Below, one piece after another: positions 35,368-45,153 of a DNA stretch of 64,000 nt; the stretch's first letter is position 1, and every line of letters begins with the position of its first letter. The notes beneath the pieces were generated by a model. It worked only from the letters and a program-made list of their open reading frames with translations. It did no database searches and had not been told where the DNA came from. Source of the stretch: Streptomyces griseoluteus (GTDB lineage Bacteria; Actinomycetota; Actinomycetes; Streptomycetales; Streptomycetaceae). Location of the stretch: contig NZ_SRRU01000005.1 of the NCBI RefSeq assembly GCF_004784465.1, positions 372,001 through 436,000 of the forward strand, written 5' to 3'. A program made the translations under genes and the position numbers.

Positions 35368-36297
35368 GTGATCCTCGAACCCGTGCCCGCCGGGGGCGTT
35401 CCGCCCGTGCTCGGCGAACTGACGGCGCTGTACGCCTCCCAGCGGGCGTTCCACACGCTCAGCGGGGAGTTCCCCGACCCGGCGGACATCCGGCCGGAGC
35501 AGGTCGCGCAGGCGGTCGCGGGCGAACTGGCCCACCCCGACGGGGAGGTGCTGCTCGCCCGGGTGGAGGGTCGGCTGGTCGCGGTCGTGAACACGCTGGC
35601 CCGTCACCCCGATCCGGCCGATCCCGACCCGTGGATCGGGCTGCTCCTGGTCGATGCCGCTCAGCAGGGCAAGGGGTACGGCCGCCAAGCCGCCGAACTG
35701 ACCGAGGCCCGCTTCCGCGCGGCCGGCCGCCAGGCAGTCCGCCTCGCCGTCCTCGACGGCAACCACGCCGGCCTGGCCTTCTGGAAGTCCCTCGGCTACA
35801 CACCCCTCGCCCACCGCCACGACCGCGCCCTGAACCGCCCCTGCACAGTCCTGCGCAAGCCGCTGCGCACGCCGAGGCAGGCCGCGCGTACCGCCGTGGT
35901 CGACCCGGAGGGCGCCGTGTTCCTCTTCCGGTACGACAACTCCGAGGTCGGCGTCCACTGGGCACTGCCCGGCGGCGGGCTCGAACCAGGCGAGACCCCC
36001 CGCGAGGGCGCCGCGCGGGAACTGGCCGAGGAGACCGGCTGGACCGACCTCGTCCCCGGCCCCCTGCTGTGCACGTGGGAACACGACTTCACCCGCGCCG
36101 GTGTCCCCGTCCGCCAGCACGAGCACATCTACGTCACCCCCGGCCCCCGCCGCGACCCCACCGCCTCCGCCCGCGCCGCCCACTTGGCCGAGGGCATCCT
36201 GGGCGGTCGCTGGTGGACCCCCGCCGGACTGGCCGCCCCCGCCGAGCCCGTATGGCCGCCGGACCTGGGCCGGCTGCTGGCCGAGCGGGCACGCTGA
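35368..36297 (+). CDS. Fusion of GNAT acetyltransferase and Nudix hydrolase
   Basis: 309 aa. Residues about 1-165 are a GNAT domain (WIGLLLVDAAQQGKGYGRQA, NHAGLAFWKSLGY). Residues about 170-305 are a Nudix domain with a perfect Nudix box (GGGLEPGETPREGAARELAE, then ETGW). TAGCGT lies seven bases before the GTG at 35368; another GTG nine bases earlier overlaps that element. The enzyme may acetylate and hydrolyse related nucleotide-linked substrates. The substrates are unknown. Confidence 0.88.
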   Translation: MILEPVPAGGVPPVLGELTALYASQRAFHTLSGEFPDPADIRPEQVAQAVAGELAHPDGEVLLARVEGRLVAVVNTLARHPDPADPDPWIGLLLVDAAQQGKGYGRQAAELTEARFRAAGRQAVRLAVLDGNHAGLAFWKSLGYTPLAHRHDRALNRPCTVLRKPLRTPRQAARTAVVDPEGAVFLFRYDNSEVGVHWALPGGGLEPGETPREGAARELAEETGWTDLVPGPLLCTWEHDFTRAGVPVRQHEHIYVTPGPRRDPTASARAAHLAEGILGGRWWTPAGLAAPAEPVWPPDLGRLLAERAR

Positions 36298-36321
36298 GCC
36301 CCCGGCGTGGGACCATCTGAC

Positions 36322-36822
36322 GTGCTCGACATCGGCTACGCGCTCTCCAACCGCTTTCCGGACCCCCCGCAGACGGACTACCGGCGGGCGGACGTCCGGG
36401 CGCTCAGGCACGATCTGTTCTGCGGGGACGTCTACCTCGCGGACACCAAGTCGGACCGGGAGTTGTCCACAGCCTGGGGATGGGTGCCGGTGCTGGACTT
36501 CGCGTGGGCGTTGTGCGACATCGCGGAGCAGCTGGACAAGGACCCGATGGGCTCGCGTGCCGCCCGCCCGCAGCGCGCGGAGCTGGACTTCACCGAGTCC
36601 ACCGACCGCATGCTGTTCGAGCGCCGCTTCGGCTGGGTGGACATCGAGTCGGACTGGATGCCCGCCGAGGAACCCCCGCTGAGCTTCTCGCACGCCGAGT
36701 TCCGCCGCGAGGCCCGCGACTTCCTGCACGACGTGATCGCGGACCTGACCGACATGCACGAGGACCTCGCCGAGAACCCCGCGATCTGGACCCTCCAGGC
36801 CCGCTACCCCCGTATCTCGTGA
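36322..36822 (+). CDS. Conserved hypothetical protein
   Basis: 166 aa from a GTG at 36322; a GTG at 36307 is also possible. It is acidic, soluble, and rich in Trp and Asp, with ADVRALRHDLFCGDVYLAD and ELDFTESTDRMLFERRFGWVDIESDW as the most distinctive blocks. No motif is recognised. Codon use fits the genome, so it is a real gene. The role is unknown, and neighbours offer no clue. Confidence 0.7.
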   Translation: MLDIGYALSNRFPDPPQTDYRRADVRALRHDLFCGDVYLADTKSDRELSTAWGWVPVLDFAWALCDIAEQLDKDPMGSRAARPQRAELDFTESTDRMLFERRFGWVDIESDWMPAEEPPLSFSHAEFRREARDFLHDVIADLTDMHEDLAENPAIWTLQARYPRIS

Positions 36823-36828
36823 CCCTCG

Positions 36829-37521
36829 CTACCCCTCCACCCTGATCCCCAGCTCCGCCGCCAGCAGCGGAGCGAGGTCCAGCAGCTGCCCGGTGCCGAT
36901 CAGCGCGCCCGAGAGCCGGTCCAGCCCACGGGTGATCTCCAGCGGAGCCGCCCCCCGCAGATCGACGTCCTTCAGCGTGGCGCGGGAGAGGTCGGCGGAC
37001 TTCAGGGCGCAGTCGACGAACTCCACCCGCTCCAGCCGGGCCCCGCCGAAGTCGGGCTCCACCAGCACGCAGGACTCGAAGACCACGTCCTTCAGCCGCG
37101 CCTCCCGCAGGTTGAGGAAGTCGAGCTTGCCCCCGCGCACCACGACCCGCTCCAGCACCGCCCCGTGCAGCTGGGCGCCCCCGAGCCGGGGCGAGCGGAA
37201 CTCCACGTCCCGGAAGGTGGCCTCGGCGAGCTGCGTACCCACCCCCCGCACCCCGTCGAGCACCGAGTCCAGCACCCGCGCCCGCCCGAGCCCGGTCTCG
37301 TCCAGCACGCACCCGGTGAGCGCGCAGTCCATGAACCGGGAGCCCCCGCCCTGCTGTCCCGACAGGTCGGCCTCCTGGAACTCCACCCCGTCGTAGTCCC
37401 CGTCCCGCTCCAGTTCCAGCTCCGCCCAGGGGGTCAGGGGCGGCAGCCGCAACTCCGGGCGCCGCGCACCCCTCACCGCCGTACCGCCGCCGCCCGTACC
37501 CGTCGCTCGCCTCGTCGCCAT
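36829..37521 (-). CDS. Pentapeptide repeat protein
   Basis: 230 aa from the ATG at 37521; an ATG five codons upstream is possible. From about residue 40 to 200 runs a right-handed quadrilateral beta-helix of A(D/N)LXX-type repeats (EADLSGQ, LREARLKDVVFESC, FGGARLERVEFVDC, LSRATLKDVDLRG). Some such proteins mimic DNA and protect gyrase, but most have unknown targets. The N-terminus is Arg/Gly-rich. Confidence 0.85.
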   Translation of the reverse strand: MATRRATGTGGGGTAVRGARRPELRLPPLTPWAELELERDGDYDGVEFQEADLSGQQGGGSRFMDCALTGCVLDETGLGRARVLDSVLDGVRGVGTQLAEATFRDVEFRSPRLGGAQLHGAVLERVVVRGGKLDFLNLREARLKDVVFESCVLVEPDFGGARLERVEFVDCALKSADLSRATLKDVDLRGAAPLEITRGLDRLSGALIGTGQLLDLAPLLAAELGIRVEG

Positions 37522-37625
37522 GCGCCCATGCTGCACCCCCGCACTGACACCGCCTTGACCTCGAGCGCCCTTGAGGTCGGAGAGTGGGCCTTCCGGAAGC
37601 GGAGGAATATCAACCAGGGGGTCCC

Positions 37626-38600
37626 ATGCACGCCGTCCGTCTGTACGCCTTCGGGCCCGCCGAGAACCTGACGTACGAGAAGACCGACGACCCCGCCCCC
37701 GGCCCCGGCCAGGTGCGGATCGCGGTCGCGGCGGCCGGGGTGCATCTGCTGGACACGGCCCTGCGGGAGGGGCGGCAGGGGCCGTTGCCCGGGCTGCCCG
37801 CGCTGCCGAGCGTGCCCGGCCGGGAGGTCGCCGGGGTGGTGGACGCGCTCGGGGAGGGCGTGGACGGGGCGTGGCTCGGCAGCCGGGTCGTCGCCCACCT
37901 CGGCTTCGCCCCCGGCGGGTACGCCGAACTCGCCGTCACCGACGCGACCCGGCTGCACCCGGTGCCGGAGGGCCTGGGCTTCGCCGAGGCCGTCGCCATG
38001 ATCGGCACCGGCCGCACCGCGCTCGGCATCGCCGGCTTCGCGGAGCCGGGCCCGGAGTCGGTGGTGGTCGTACCGGCGGCGGCCGGCGGCATCGGCACCC
38101 TGCTCGTGCAGCACGCGCGGAACGCCGGGGCGACGGTGGCCGGCCTGGCGGGCGGCGCCGGGAAGACCGCACGGGTACGGGCGAACGGCGCCCACCTCGC
38201 CGTGGACTACACCCGCCCCGGCTGGCCCGCCGAGGTCCGGGCGCGGCTGGCCGGACGGGAGGCCACGCTCCTCTACGACGGGGTCGGCGGCGAGGTCGCC
38301 CGCGAGGCCGTCGCCCTGCTCGGTCCGGGCGGCCGGCACCTGGTCTTCGGCTGGTCCGCCGAGGGCATCGGGGACGGGGCACGGGGCCACTTCGTGGACG
38401 GGGTCTCCGAGTCCGTGCTCGGCCCGGAGATGCTCCGGCGCGGCGGCGGCCTGCGCGCCCTGGAGGAGCGGGCCCTCGCCGAGGCCGCGGCGGGACGGCT
38501 GCGCCCGGCCGTCACCCGGTTCCCCCTCGCCGAGGCGGCCGCCGCGCACCGCGCGCTCCAGACGCGCGGGACGGTCGGGAAGGTGGTGCTCGAACCATGA
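37626..38600 (+). CDS. Zinc-type alcohol dehydrogenase/quinone oxidoreductase family protein
   Basis: 324 aa medium-chain dehydrogenase/reductase. The N-terminal GroES-like domain (about residues 1-120) lacks structural zinc cysteines, as in quinone oxidoreductases. The Rossmann domain has VVVPAAAGGIGTLLVQHARNAG (about 142-163). It probably uses NADPH to reduce a quinone or enone. The ATG at 37626 follows AGGGGG. Its last codons overlap a possible start of the MFS gene. Confidence 0.88.
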   Translation: MHAVRLYAFGPAENLTYEKTDDPAPGPGQVRIAVAAAGVHLLDTALREGRQGPLPGLPALPSVPGREVAGVVDALGEGVDGAWLGSRVVAHLGFAPGGYAELAVTDATRLHPVPEGLGFAEAVAMIGTGRTALGIAGFAEPGPESVVVVPAAAGGIGTLLVQHARNAGATVAGLAGGAGKTARVRANGAHLAVDYTRPGWPAEVRARLAGREATLLYDGVGGEVAREAVALLGPGGRHLVFGWSAEGIGDGARGHFVDGVSESVLGPEMLRRGGGLRALEERALAEAAAGRLRPAVTRFPLAEAAAAHRALQTRGTVGKVVLEP

Positions 38601-38677
38601 GGAACCGTTACGGCGCCGGGCGGCGCGGGCCCTCCGACGCGGATGCGACCCGCCCCGATACGTGGTCTTCTGGCCAG

Positions 38678-40186
38678 ATGAGCATCGGCCGAACGGGTGA
38701 GCGCGGTCCGGTCCCCGCCGAAGCCGATCCCCGCCGCTGGTGGGGCCTTGTCGTGATCGCGCTGGCCCAGTTGATGGTGGTGCTGGACGCGACGATCGTG
38801 AACATCGCCCTTCCCTCCGCGCAAGCCGCCCTGCACATGTCCGACGGCAACCGGCAGTGGGTGATCACGGCCTACACGCTCGCCTTCGGCGGGCTTCTGC
38901 TGCTGGGCGGGCGGATCGCGGACCTGGTGGGGCGCAAGCGCACTTTCGTCATCGGCCTGATCGGCTTCGCGCTGGCCTCCGCGCTGGGCGGCGCGGCGGC
39001 AAGTTCCGGAATGCTCTTCGGCGCCCGCGCGCTCCAGGGCGTGTTCGCCGCCGTCCTCGCGCCGTCCGCGCTGTCCCTGCTGACCACGACGTTCACCGAC
39101 CCGCGCGAACGCGGCAAGGCGTTCGGGATCTACGGCGCGCTCGCGGGCAGCGGCTCGGCGATCGGGTTCATCCTGGGCGGCCTGCTCACGGAGTACCTGA
39201 ACTGGCGCTGGTGCCTGTACGTCAACGTGCCGATCGCGATCATCGCCGTCCTCGGCGCCTTCGCCCTGCTGCACGACCGGCCCGGCCACGGCGGCACCGC
39301 CCGGCTCGACGTGCCCGGCGCGGTGCTCGGCTGCGGGGGGCTGGTGGCCGTCGTGTACGGGTTCAGCGAGGCCGAGCCGCGCGGCTGGACCGATCCGCTG
39401 GTGCTGGCGCTGTTCGCGGTGGGGATCGTGCTGCTGGCGGTGTTCGTGTGGTGGCAGAACCGGGCGCCGGACCCGCTGCTGCCGCTGCACATCGTGCGGG
39501 ACCGGAACCGTGCGGGGTGCTTCCTCACCATGCTGCTCGCGGTGATCGGCATGTTCGGGCTGTTCCTGTTCATGACCTACTACCTCCAGGTCATCCTCGG
39601 CTACTCCCCCGTCCGGGCGGGCCTCGCCTTCCTGCCGCTGACCGCCGCGATCATCATCGGGTCGACCCAGATATCCGCCCGCCTGCTGAACCGGGTGGCG
39701 CCGCGCCTGCTGATGGTGCCGGGCATGCTGCTGGCCTGCGGGGGGCTGCTGCTGCTCACGCGGATGACGGTGCACTCGTCGTACACCTCGGAGATCCTGC
39801 CCGCGCTGCTGCTGCTCGGGCTCGGCATGGGCCTCACCTTCATGCCGGTGTTCGCCACCGCCACGGCCGGGGTGGCGCCTCGCGACTCCGGGGTCACCTC
39901 GGCGACCGTCAACACCGCCCAGCAGGTCGGCGGCTCCATCGGTACGGCCCTGCTCAACACCGTCGCCACCACCAGCGCCGCCGCGTATGTCACCGCCCAC
40001 CTGCGCGGCCCGGCCGACCGCGCCACCGTGGTACCGGCGGGCGTGGTGCACGGCTACACGGTGGCCATCTCGTGGGCGGCCGCGGTCATGCTGCTGGCCG
40101 CCGTGGTGGCGGGCCTGATGGTCACGGCGAAGCCGCCCCGGCACGGGGTGCCCGGAAAGGCGCAGGTGCGGGAGTCGGTCGGCTGA
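38678..40186 (+). CDS. MFS transporter, DHA2 (14-TMS) drug exporter family
   Basis: 502 aa from the ATG at 38678; an ATG at 38597 overlapping the upstream stop is an alternative (529 aa). Fourteen membrane segments are evident. Motif A is GRIADLVGRKRTF and motif C-like GSGSAIGFILGGLLTEY lies in the fifth segment. LDATIVNIALPSAQ in the first segment carries the acidic residue typical of QacA/EmrB pumps. It should export drugs or small molecules using the proton gradient. No TetR-type regulator is adjacent. Confidence 0.92.
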   Translation: MSIGRTGERGPVPAEADPRRWWGLVVIALAQLMVVLDATIVNIALPSAQAALHMSDGNRQWVITAYTLAFGGLLLLGGRIADLVGRKRTFVIGLIGFALASALGGAAASSGMLFGARALQGVFAAVLAPSALSLLTTTFTDPRERGKAFGIYGALAGSGSAIGFILGGLLTEYLNWRWCLYVNVPIAIIAVLGAFALLHDRPGHGGTARLDVPGAVLGCGGLVAVVYGFSEAEPRGWTDPLVLALFAVGIVLLAVFVWWQNRAPDPLLPLHIVRDRNRAGCFLTMLLAVIGMFGLFLFMTYYLQVILGYSPVRAGLAFLPLTAAIIIGSTQISARLLNRVAPRLLMVPGMLLACGGLLLLTRMTVHSSYTSEILPALLLLGLGMGLTFMPVFATATAGVAPRDSGVTSATVNTAQQVGGSIGTALLNTVATTSAAAYVTAHLRGPADRATVVPAGVVHGYTVAISWAAAVMLLAAVVAGLMVTAKPPRHGVPGKAQVRESVG

Positions 40187-40214
40187 GCGGGCCAGGTCCG
40201 TCAGCGCCGGCAAG

Positions 40215-40871
40215 TCAGCCGGACGGCGCGGCCGGGCTCCGGAACGGCTTCCACGTACTCCCCCGGTCCCGCACCAGCGGATAACAGGCCAGCCCGATCA
40301 GCGCGGCCAGGGCGTGCCCGACGTCGGTGAAGGTCCGGCCGCCGGCCAGGGGGACGGTGTAAACGGCGAGCAGCACGGCGAGGTACGCGTACTTCCAGGG
40401 CGCCGCGATCCGGTACGTCAGCACCCCCATGACCCCCGCGAGGGCGTAACTGACCCCGATGTCCAGTGTGTTCACGGCCGAGGCGGGAGCATGCCCGTCG
40501 TTTATCGCCCTCAGCAGCGCCAGCTCACTGATCAGCGTCGCCAGCACATGCGCGGCCACACACACCACGACCCACCGAGCCGTCCCCACCCACCGCTCCA
40601 CCTGTGCGTGGAACACGCTGTACGCCGCCACATACGGCAGCCAGTGCCCCCCGTCGATCCACATCCCGCTCGTGATCAGCACCCGCACCGGGTTCTGCGA
40701 CAACTCATGGATGTTCGTGGACCGCTGCCGCAGAAACTCCTTCTCGAACTCGGGCGACATGTGGTGCAGAGCCACAGTGGTGAAAAACAGAATGGCAAGC
40801 CACACATAGGTGCCGGGCGCTGACCGCACGTAGGCCACCACCGCTCGCCCCAACCCGGCACCCCGTCTCAC
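40215..40871 (-). CDS. Rhomboid-like membrane protein
   Basis: 218 aa from a GTG at 40871. About six membrane segments are present. GVSYALAG supplies a GxS motif and DVGHALAALIGL a later helix with His, the positions of the rhomboid protease dyad. It could therefore be an intramembrane protease, but the oxyanion-side motifs are weak. CATACT lies seven bases before the GTG, and the promoter overlaps that of the divergent kinase-like gene. Confidence 0.75.
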   Translation of the reverse strand: MRRGAGLGRAVVAYVRSAPGTYVWLAILFFTTVALHHMSPEFEKEFLRQRSTNIHELSQNPVRVLITSGMWIDGGHWLPYVAAYSVFHAQVERWVGTARWVVVCVAAHVLATLISELALLRAINDGHAPASAVNTLDIGVSYALAGVMGVLTYRIAAPWKYAYLAVLLAVYTVPLAGGRTFTDVGHALAALIGLACYPLVRDRGSTWKPFRSPAAPSG

Positions 40872-40878
40872 ACCGGTC

Positions 40879-40886
40879 AGTATGGT
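40879..40886. promoter_or_regulatory. Overlapping divergent -10 elements
   Basis: CATACT on the minus strand (40879-40884) and TATGGT on the plus strand (40881-40886) overlap by four bases. Each is exactly seven bases from a GTG, at 40871 (minus) and 40894 (plus), so both messages would be leaderless and only one polymerase could bind at a time. Confidence 0.6.
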
Positions 40887-40893
40887 CACCCAC

Positions 40894-41736
40894 GTGCCCA
40901 CCCCGCCCTCCGACCGTCCTGCCCTGACCCGCCGGGCAGACCGCTTCCTGACCCACTGGTCCCTGCGCGCCGACGGCCCGCACCTGTCCGGCATCGCGGC
41001 CTTGGTCCTCCCGGTGACCGCCGCCGACGGCACCCCGGCGGCGCTGAAGGTCCAGCACCTGGACGAGGAGTGCGCGGGCGAGGCGACGGCCCTGCTCACC
41101 TGGGCCGGAGACGGCGCCGTACGCCTGCTGGCGCACGACCCGCCCACCGGCACCCTCCTGCTGGAACGGCTGGACGAGCACCGCCCCCTCTCCGCGCTCC
41201 CCGACACCCGCGAGGCGGTCGACGTCCTGGGCGCACTGCTGGCCCGGCTCACCGCCCACCCCGCCCCGCCGGGACTGCGCCGACTGGGTGACATCGCGCG
41301 CGGGATGACGGCCCGCCTCCCGCGAGCCCTCCGCGCGGAGGCCGATCCCGGCACCCGGCGTCTGCTGCGGGACTGCGCGGCCGCTCTGGGCGAGGTCGCG
41401 GACGAGCCCGGTGACCGGCTGCTGCACTGGGACCTCCACTACGGCAACGTCCTCGCAGCGGCCCGCGCGCCCTGGCTGGCCATCGACCCCAAGCCGCTGG
41501 CCGGCGACCCCGGCTTCGAGCTGCTCCCCGCGCTCGCCAACCGGTACGACCCCTCGGACACCCGCCGCCGCTTCGACGCGCTGACCGCCGCCCTGGGGCT
41601 GGACCGGGAACGGGCGCGGGCCTGGACGCTGGCCCGCGTGCTCCAGAACCGGCTGTGGCAGCTGGAGGAGGGCCGGGCCGGGCGGCCCCGGGACGACGTA
41701 AGGCTCGCCGTGGGGCGGGCGTTGCGAGCCCTTTGA
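40894..41736 (+). CDS. Aminoglycoside/hydroxyurea phosphotransferase family (APH(6)-like) kinase
   Basis: 280 aa from the GTG at 40894; an in-frame ATG 12 bases earlier is less likely because it overlaps the -10. ALKVQHLDEECAGEATALLTW is the N-lobe with the ATP-contacting Lys. LLHWDLHYGNVL is the catalytic loop and LAIDPKPLAGDPGFEL the metal site, the pattern of streptomycin 6-kinases and hydroxyurea kinases. It may phosphorylate an aminoglycoside or another alcohol. Resistance is not shown by sequence alone. Confidence 0.88.
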   Translation: MPTPPSDRPALTRRADRFLTHWSLRADGPHLSGIAALVLPVTAADGTPAALKVQHLDEECAGEATALLTWAGDGAVRLLAHDPPTGTLLLERLDEHRPLSALPDTREAVDVLGALLARLTAHPAPPGLRRLGDIARGMTARLPRALRAEADPGTRRLLRDCAAALGEVADEPGDRLLHWDLHYGNVLAAARAPWLAIDPKPLAGDPGFELLPALANRYDPSDTRRRFDALTAALGLDRERARAWTLARVLQNRLWQLEEGRAGRPRDDVRLAVGRALRAL

Positions 41737-41800
41737 CAGACACGCCCCCGGACGGACCATCGCATGGGATACCGGATTAAGCGGTCATACCGTACGCGGT

Positions 41801-42868
41801 ATGAAGAGATGTCACCTCGCATATCTCGCCTGTGGCGCGGCGCTCGTGAGCGCGGGAGTGGGGGCGGTCCCGGCGGCCGCCACTCACCAGACCCTCGTGG
41901 TCCGGCCGGGCGAGTCGATTCAGAAGGCCGTCGACGCCGCGCGGGCCGGGGACACCGTGCTGGTGCTCCCCGGTACCTACCACGAGAGCGTGCTGATCAG
42001 CACGGACCGCGTCACGCTGCGCGGTGTGGGCGCCCGTACGGTCGTCAAGCCCGCCGCCGTCAAGACCGGCAAGGACGCCAACGGCTGCGCCAAGGACGGC
42101 AGCGGCATCTGCGTCCTCGGCACCAAGAAGAAGAACGTCGAGGGCGTCACCGTCGCGGACCTCACCGTCACCGGCTTCACCCACGCCGGGGTCTTCGGCA
42201 TGGCGACCGACCGCATGACGGTCCGCCATGTGCACGCCGTCGGCAACGACACCTGGGGCATCGCCCAGGAGCGCTCCACGCGCGGCGTGTTCCGCGAGAA
42301 CGTCGCCGAGCGCAACGGTGACGCCGGAATCTTCCTCGCCAACACCATCAAGGAGGAGGCGGGCGCGTACGACGCCGGACGGACCCTCGTCGAGCACAAC
42401 CGCCTCAGCGACAACCGCATCGGCGTCACCGTCCGCCGCCTGCGCAACGTGAACGTCCAGTACAACGGCATCCGCGGCAACTGCGCCGGTGTCTTCGTCG
42501 TGGGCGACGAGAACACCCCGAAGGCCGGTCACCTGACCGTCGCCCGCAACCGGGTCCTGGAGAACAACAAGTCCTGCCCGAAGACCCAGCGCCTTGCCGC
42601 CCTCCAGGGCTCCGGCATCGTGCTGACCGGCGTCGAGCAGACCCGCGTGACCGGCAACTACGTGCGCGGCAACGCCGGCAAGTCCCCGTTCTCCGGCGGC
42701 ATCGTGCTCTTCAGGAGCATGGTCGGCGCCACCGGCGACAACAACCGCGTCGACGGCAACACGCTGTCGGCCAACGCCCCCGCGGACCTGGTGAACACCG
42801 ACACGGGCAAGGGCAACAGCTTCACGCGCAACTCCTGCCGGGCCTCAAAGCCCGCGGGCCTGTGCTGA
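41801..42868 (+). CDS. Secreted right-handed parallel beta-helix protein
   Basis: 355 aa. A signal peptide (residues 1-27, cut after AAA) is followed by a pectate-lyase-like beta-helix. SIQKAVDAARAGDTVLVLPGTY is the typical entry motif, then repeated coils such as VEHNRLSDNRIGVTV and VARNRVLENN. Cysteines near 100 and 108 and at the end could form disulfides. It probably binds or cleaves a polysaccharide. The catalytic residues are not identified. TACCGT lies seven bases before the ATG (leaderless). Confidence 0.85.
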   Translation: MKRCHLAYLACGAALVSAGVGAVPAAATHQTLVVRPGESIQKAVDAARAGDTVLVLPGTYHESVLISTDRVTLRGVGARTVVKPAAVKTGKDANGCAKDGSGICVLGTKKKNVEGVTVADLTVTGFTHAGVFGMATDRMTVRHVHAVGNDTWGIAQERSTRGVFRENVAERNGDAGIFLANTIKEEAGAYDAGRTLVEHNRLSDNRIGVTVRRLRNVNVQYNGIRGNCAGVFVVGDENTPKAGHLTVARNRVLENNKSCPKTQRLAALQGSGIVLTGVEQTRVTGNYVRGNAGKSPFSGGIVLFRSMVGATGDNNRVDGNTLSANAPADLVNTDTGKGNSFTRNSCRASKPAGLC

Positions 42869-42927
42869 CCGCCCGCCCGCTGCCCATCGATGACCGAAGA
42901 AGGCCGAAGAACGAGAGAGGGCAGCAG

Positions 42928-43953
42928 ATGACGACCGCTGAGACAGCCCCACCGCCCCCCATGCGCCTGCGCGAGCTGGTGTTCGGGGCGGCCTGCGCCG
43001 CCGCCGTCCGGGCCGCCGCCCGGCTCGGCGTGGCGGACGCCCTCGGTGACGACCCCAAGCCCGTGGAGGACCTGGCGGCCTCGGTGAAGGCCGAGCCCAA
43101 GCCGCTGCGCCGGCTGCTGCGCGCCCTGTCCTGCTACGGCGTCTTCGCCGAGCGCCCGGACGGCACCTTCGCGCACACCGACATGTCCCGCCTGCTGCGC
43201 GAGGACGACCCCAACAGCCTCCGCGCCATCGCCCTGTGGTGCACCGAGCCGTGGACCTGGGATGCCTGGCCCAGGCTGGACGAGGCCGTGCGCACCGGGG
43301 AGAACGTCGTGGAGTCCCTCTACGGCAAGGAGTTCTTCACCTACCTCAACGAGGACGCCCCCGAGTCCGCGGACGTCTTCAACCAGGCCATGACCCGCTC
43401 CAGCGAGCAGTCGGCCCGCGAGGTCGCCGCCCTGCTCGACCTGTCCGGCGCCTCCTCGGTGGCGGACCTCGGCGGCGGCCAGGGCCATGTGGTGGCCTGC
43501 CTGCTGGACAAGTACCCGACGATGCGAGGCAGCCTGCTGGACCTGCCCCGCGTGGTCGAGAACGCCCTGCCCCGGCTGCGTACCGGCGACCTCGCCGACC
43601 GTGCCGAGATCGTGCCCGGCGACGTGCGCGCCTCGGTCCCGGTGAAGGCCGACGTCTACGTCATCAAGAACATCCTGGAGTGGGACGACGAGAGCACCGC
43701 CCGGCTGCTCGGCAACGTCACCGCCGCGGGCGGCCCCGGCACCCGCGTCATCGTCATCGAGAACCTGGTGGACGACACCCCCTCGATGCGCTTCAGCACC
43801 GCGATGGACCTGCTGCTCCTGCTGAACGTGGGCGGCGCCAAGCACACCACCGAGTCCATGGTCGGCCGGCTCACCTCGGCGGGCCTGGTCGTGGACGACA
43901 TCCGTCCGGTCAACCCGTACCTGCACGCCTTCGAGTGCCACGTCGCCGGCTGA
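42928..43953 (+). CDS. SAM-dependent O-methyltransferase of the spore-pigment cluster
   Basis: 341 aa from the ATG at 42928 with GAGAGAGGG before it. The N-terminal dimerisation domain with winged helix (about residues 10-100) is followed by a Rossmann domain with VADLGGGQGHVVACLL (motif I, about 175-190), and NILEWDDESTARLL. This is the polyketide O-methyltransferase family. It converges on the type II polyketide genes and probably methylates a phenol of the pigment. A shared hairpin separates it from the cyclase gene. Confidence 0.88.
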   Translation: MTTAETAPPPPMRLRELVFGAACAAAVRAAARLGVADALGDDPKPVEDLAASVKAEPKPLRRLLRALSCYGVFAERPDGTFAHTDMSRLLREDDPNSLRAIALWCTEPWTWDAWPRLDEAVRTGENVVESLYGKEFFTYLNEDAPESADVFNQAMTRSSEQSAREVAALLDLSGASSVADLGGGQGHVVACLLDKYPTMRGSLLDLPRVVENALPRLRTGDLADRAEIVPGDVRASVPVKADVYVIKNILEWDDESTARLLGNVTAAGGPGTRVIVIENLVDDTPSMRFSTAMDLLLLLNVGGAKHTTESMVGRLTSAGLVVDDIRPVNPYLHAFECHVAG

Positions 43954-43973
43954 CGCGGTCCCCGTACGGCAGA

Positions 43974-44015
43974 ACCGGCCGACGGGCCCGCGACGCTGCG
44001 GGCCCGGCGGCCGGT
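43974..44015. terminator. Convergent terminator between O-methyltransferase and cyclase genes
   Basis: ACCGGCCG, then CGGGCCCGC, pair with GCGGGCCCG and CGGCCGGT around a six-base loop, with one mismatch. It lies between the two convergent stops. Confidence 0.85.
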
Positions 44016-44040
44016 GGTCTTCTTCAGGGGAGCCGGACGG

Positions 44041-44364
44041 CTAGTCGCGCTCCCACACGTAGAAGCGCTCCGCCATCGCGTCCTTCGGGGAGCGCCAGGT
44101 CTCCGGGTCGTACGCGCTGACGTACGCCGACAGGCGCTCGCTGATCCCGCGGAACTCCGGGTGGCCGGCCACCTTGGCGATGGCCGGGGCCGGGTCGCTG
44201 TCCGACTCGACGAGGTGCATGTACACATCGCCGAACTGGAACAGGCTGCGGCGGCGCACCCCGACGAGGTGCGGCAGCTCGCCCCGGTCCGACTCCGCGA
44301 AGATCTTGGCGATGTCCCGGGCCGAGCCCGGTGCCATCCGGGCCACGATCAGTCCCTGGTGCAT
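44041..44364 (-). CDS. TcmI-type polyketide cyclase (whiE ORFVII-like)
   Basis: 107 aa. MHQGLIVARM and SDRGELPHLVGVRRRSLFQF and YMHLVESD match the TcmI/WhiE-ORFVII family, a small alpha/beta dimer that folds later rings of the polyketide. The ATG at 44364 is chosen for homology; the frame runs upstream through the next gene. It is the last gene of the minus-strand pigment operon. Confidence 0.9.
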   Translation of the reverse strand: MHQGLIVARMAPGSARDIAKIFAESDRGELPHLVGVRRRSLFQFGDVYMHLVESDSDPAPAIAKVAGHPEFRGISERLSAYVSAYDPETWRSPKDAMAERFYVWERD

Positions 44365-44393
44365 GGCAGGTGTCCTCTTCTCCCGCTCGCCGG

Positions 44394-45129
<736 letters not shown>

Positions 45130-45153
45130 GCCGTTCTCTCCTTTGCTGTTCGC

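Noticed and set aside
37571-40186. An 871-codon frame that seems to fuse an unknown domain to the MFS pump
   Set aside because: The first half is a shadow of the quinone oxidoreductase gene in another frame. The true pump starts at 38597 or 38678.
40894-41736. Aminoglycoside resistance gene
   Set aside because: The kinase fold is clear, but APH-like proteins without known substrate are common in Streptomyces, so resistance is not claimed.
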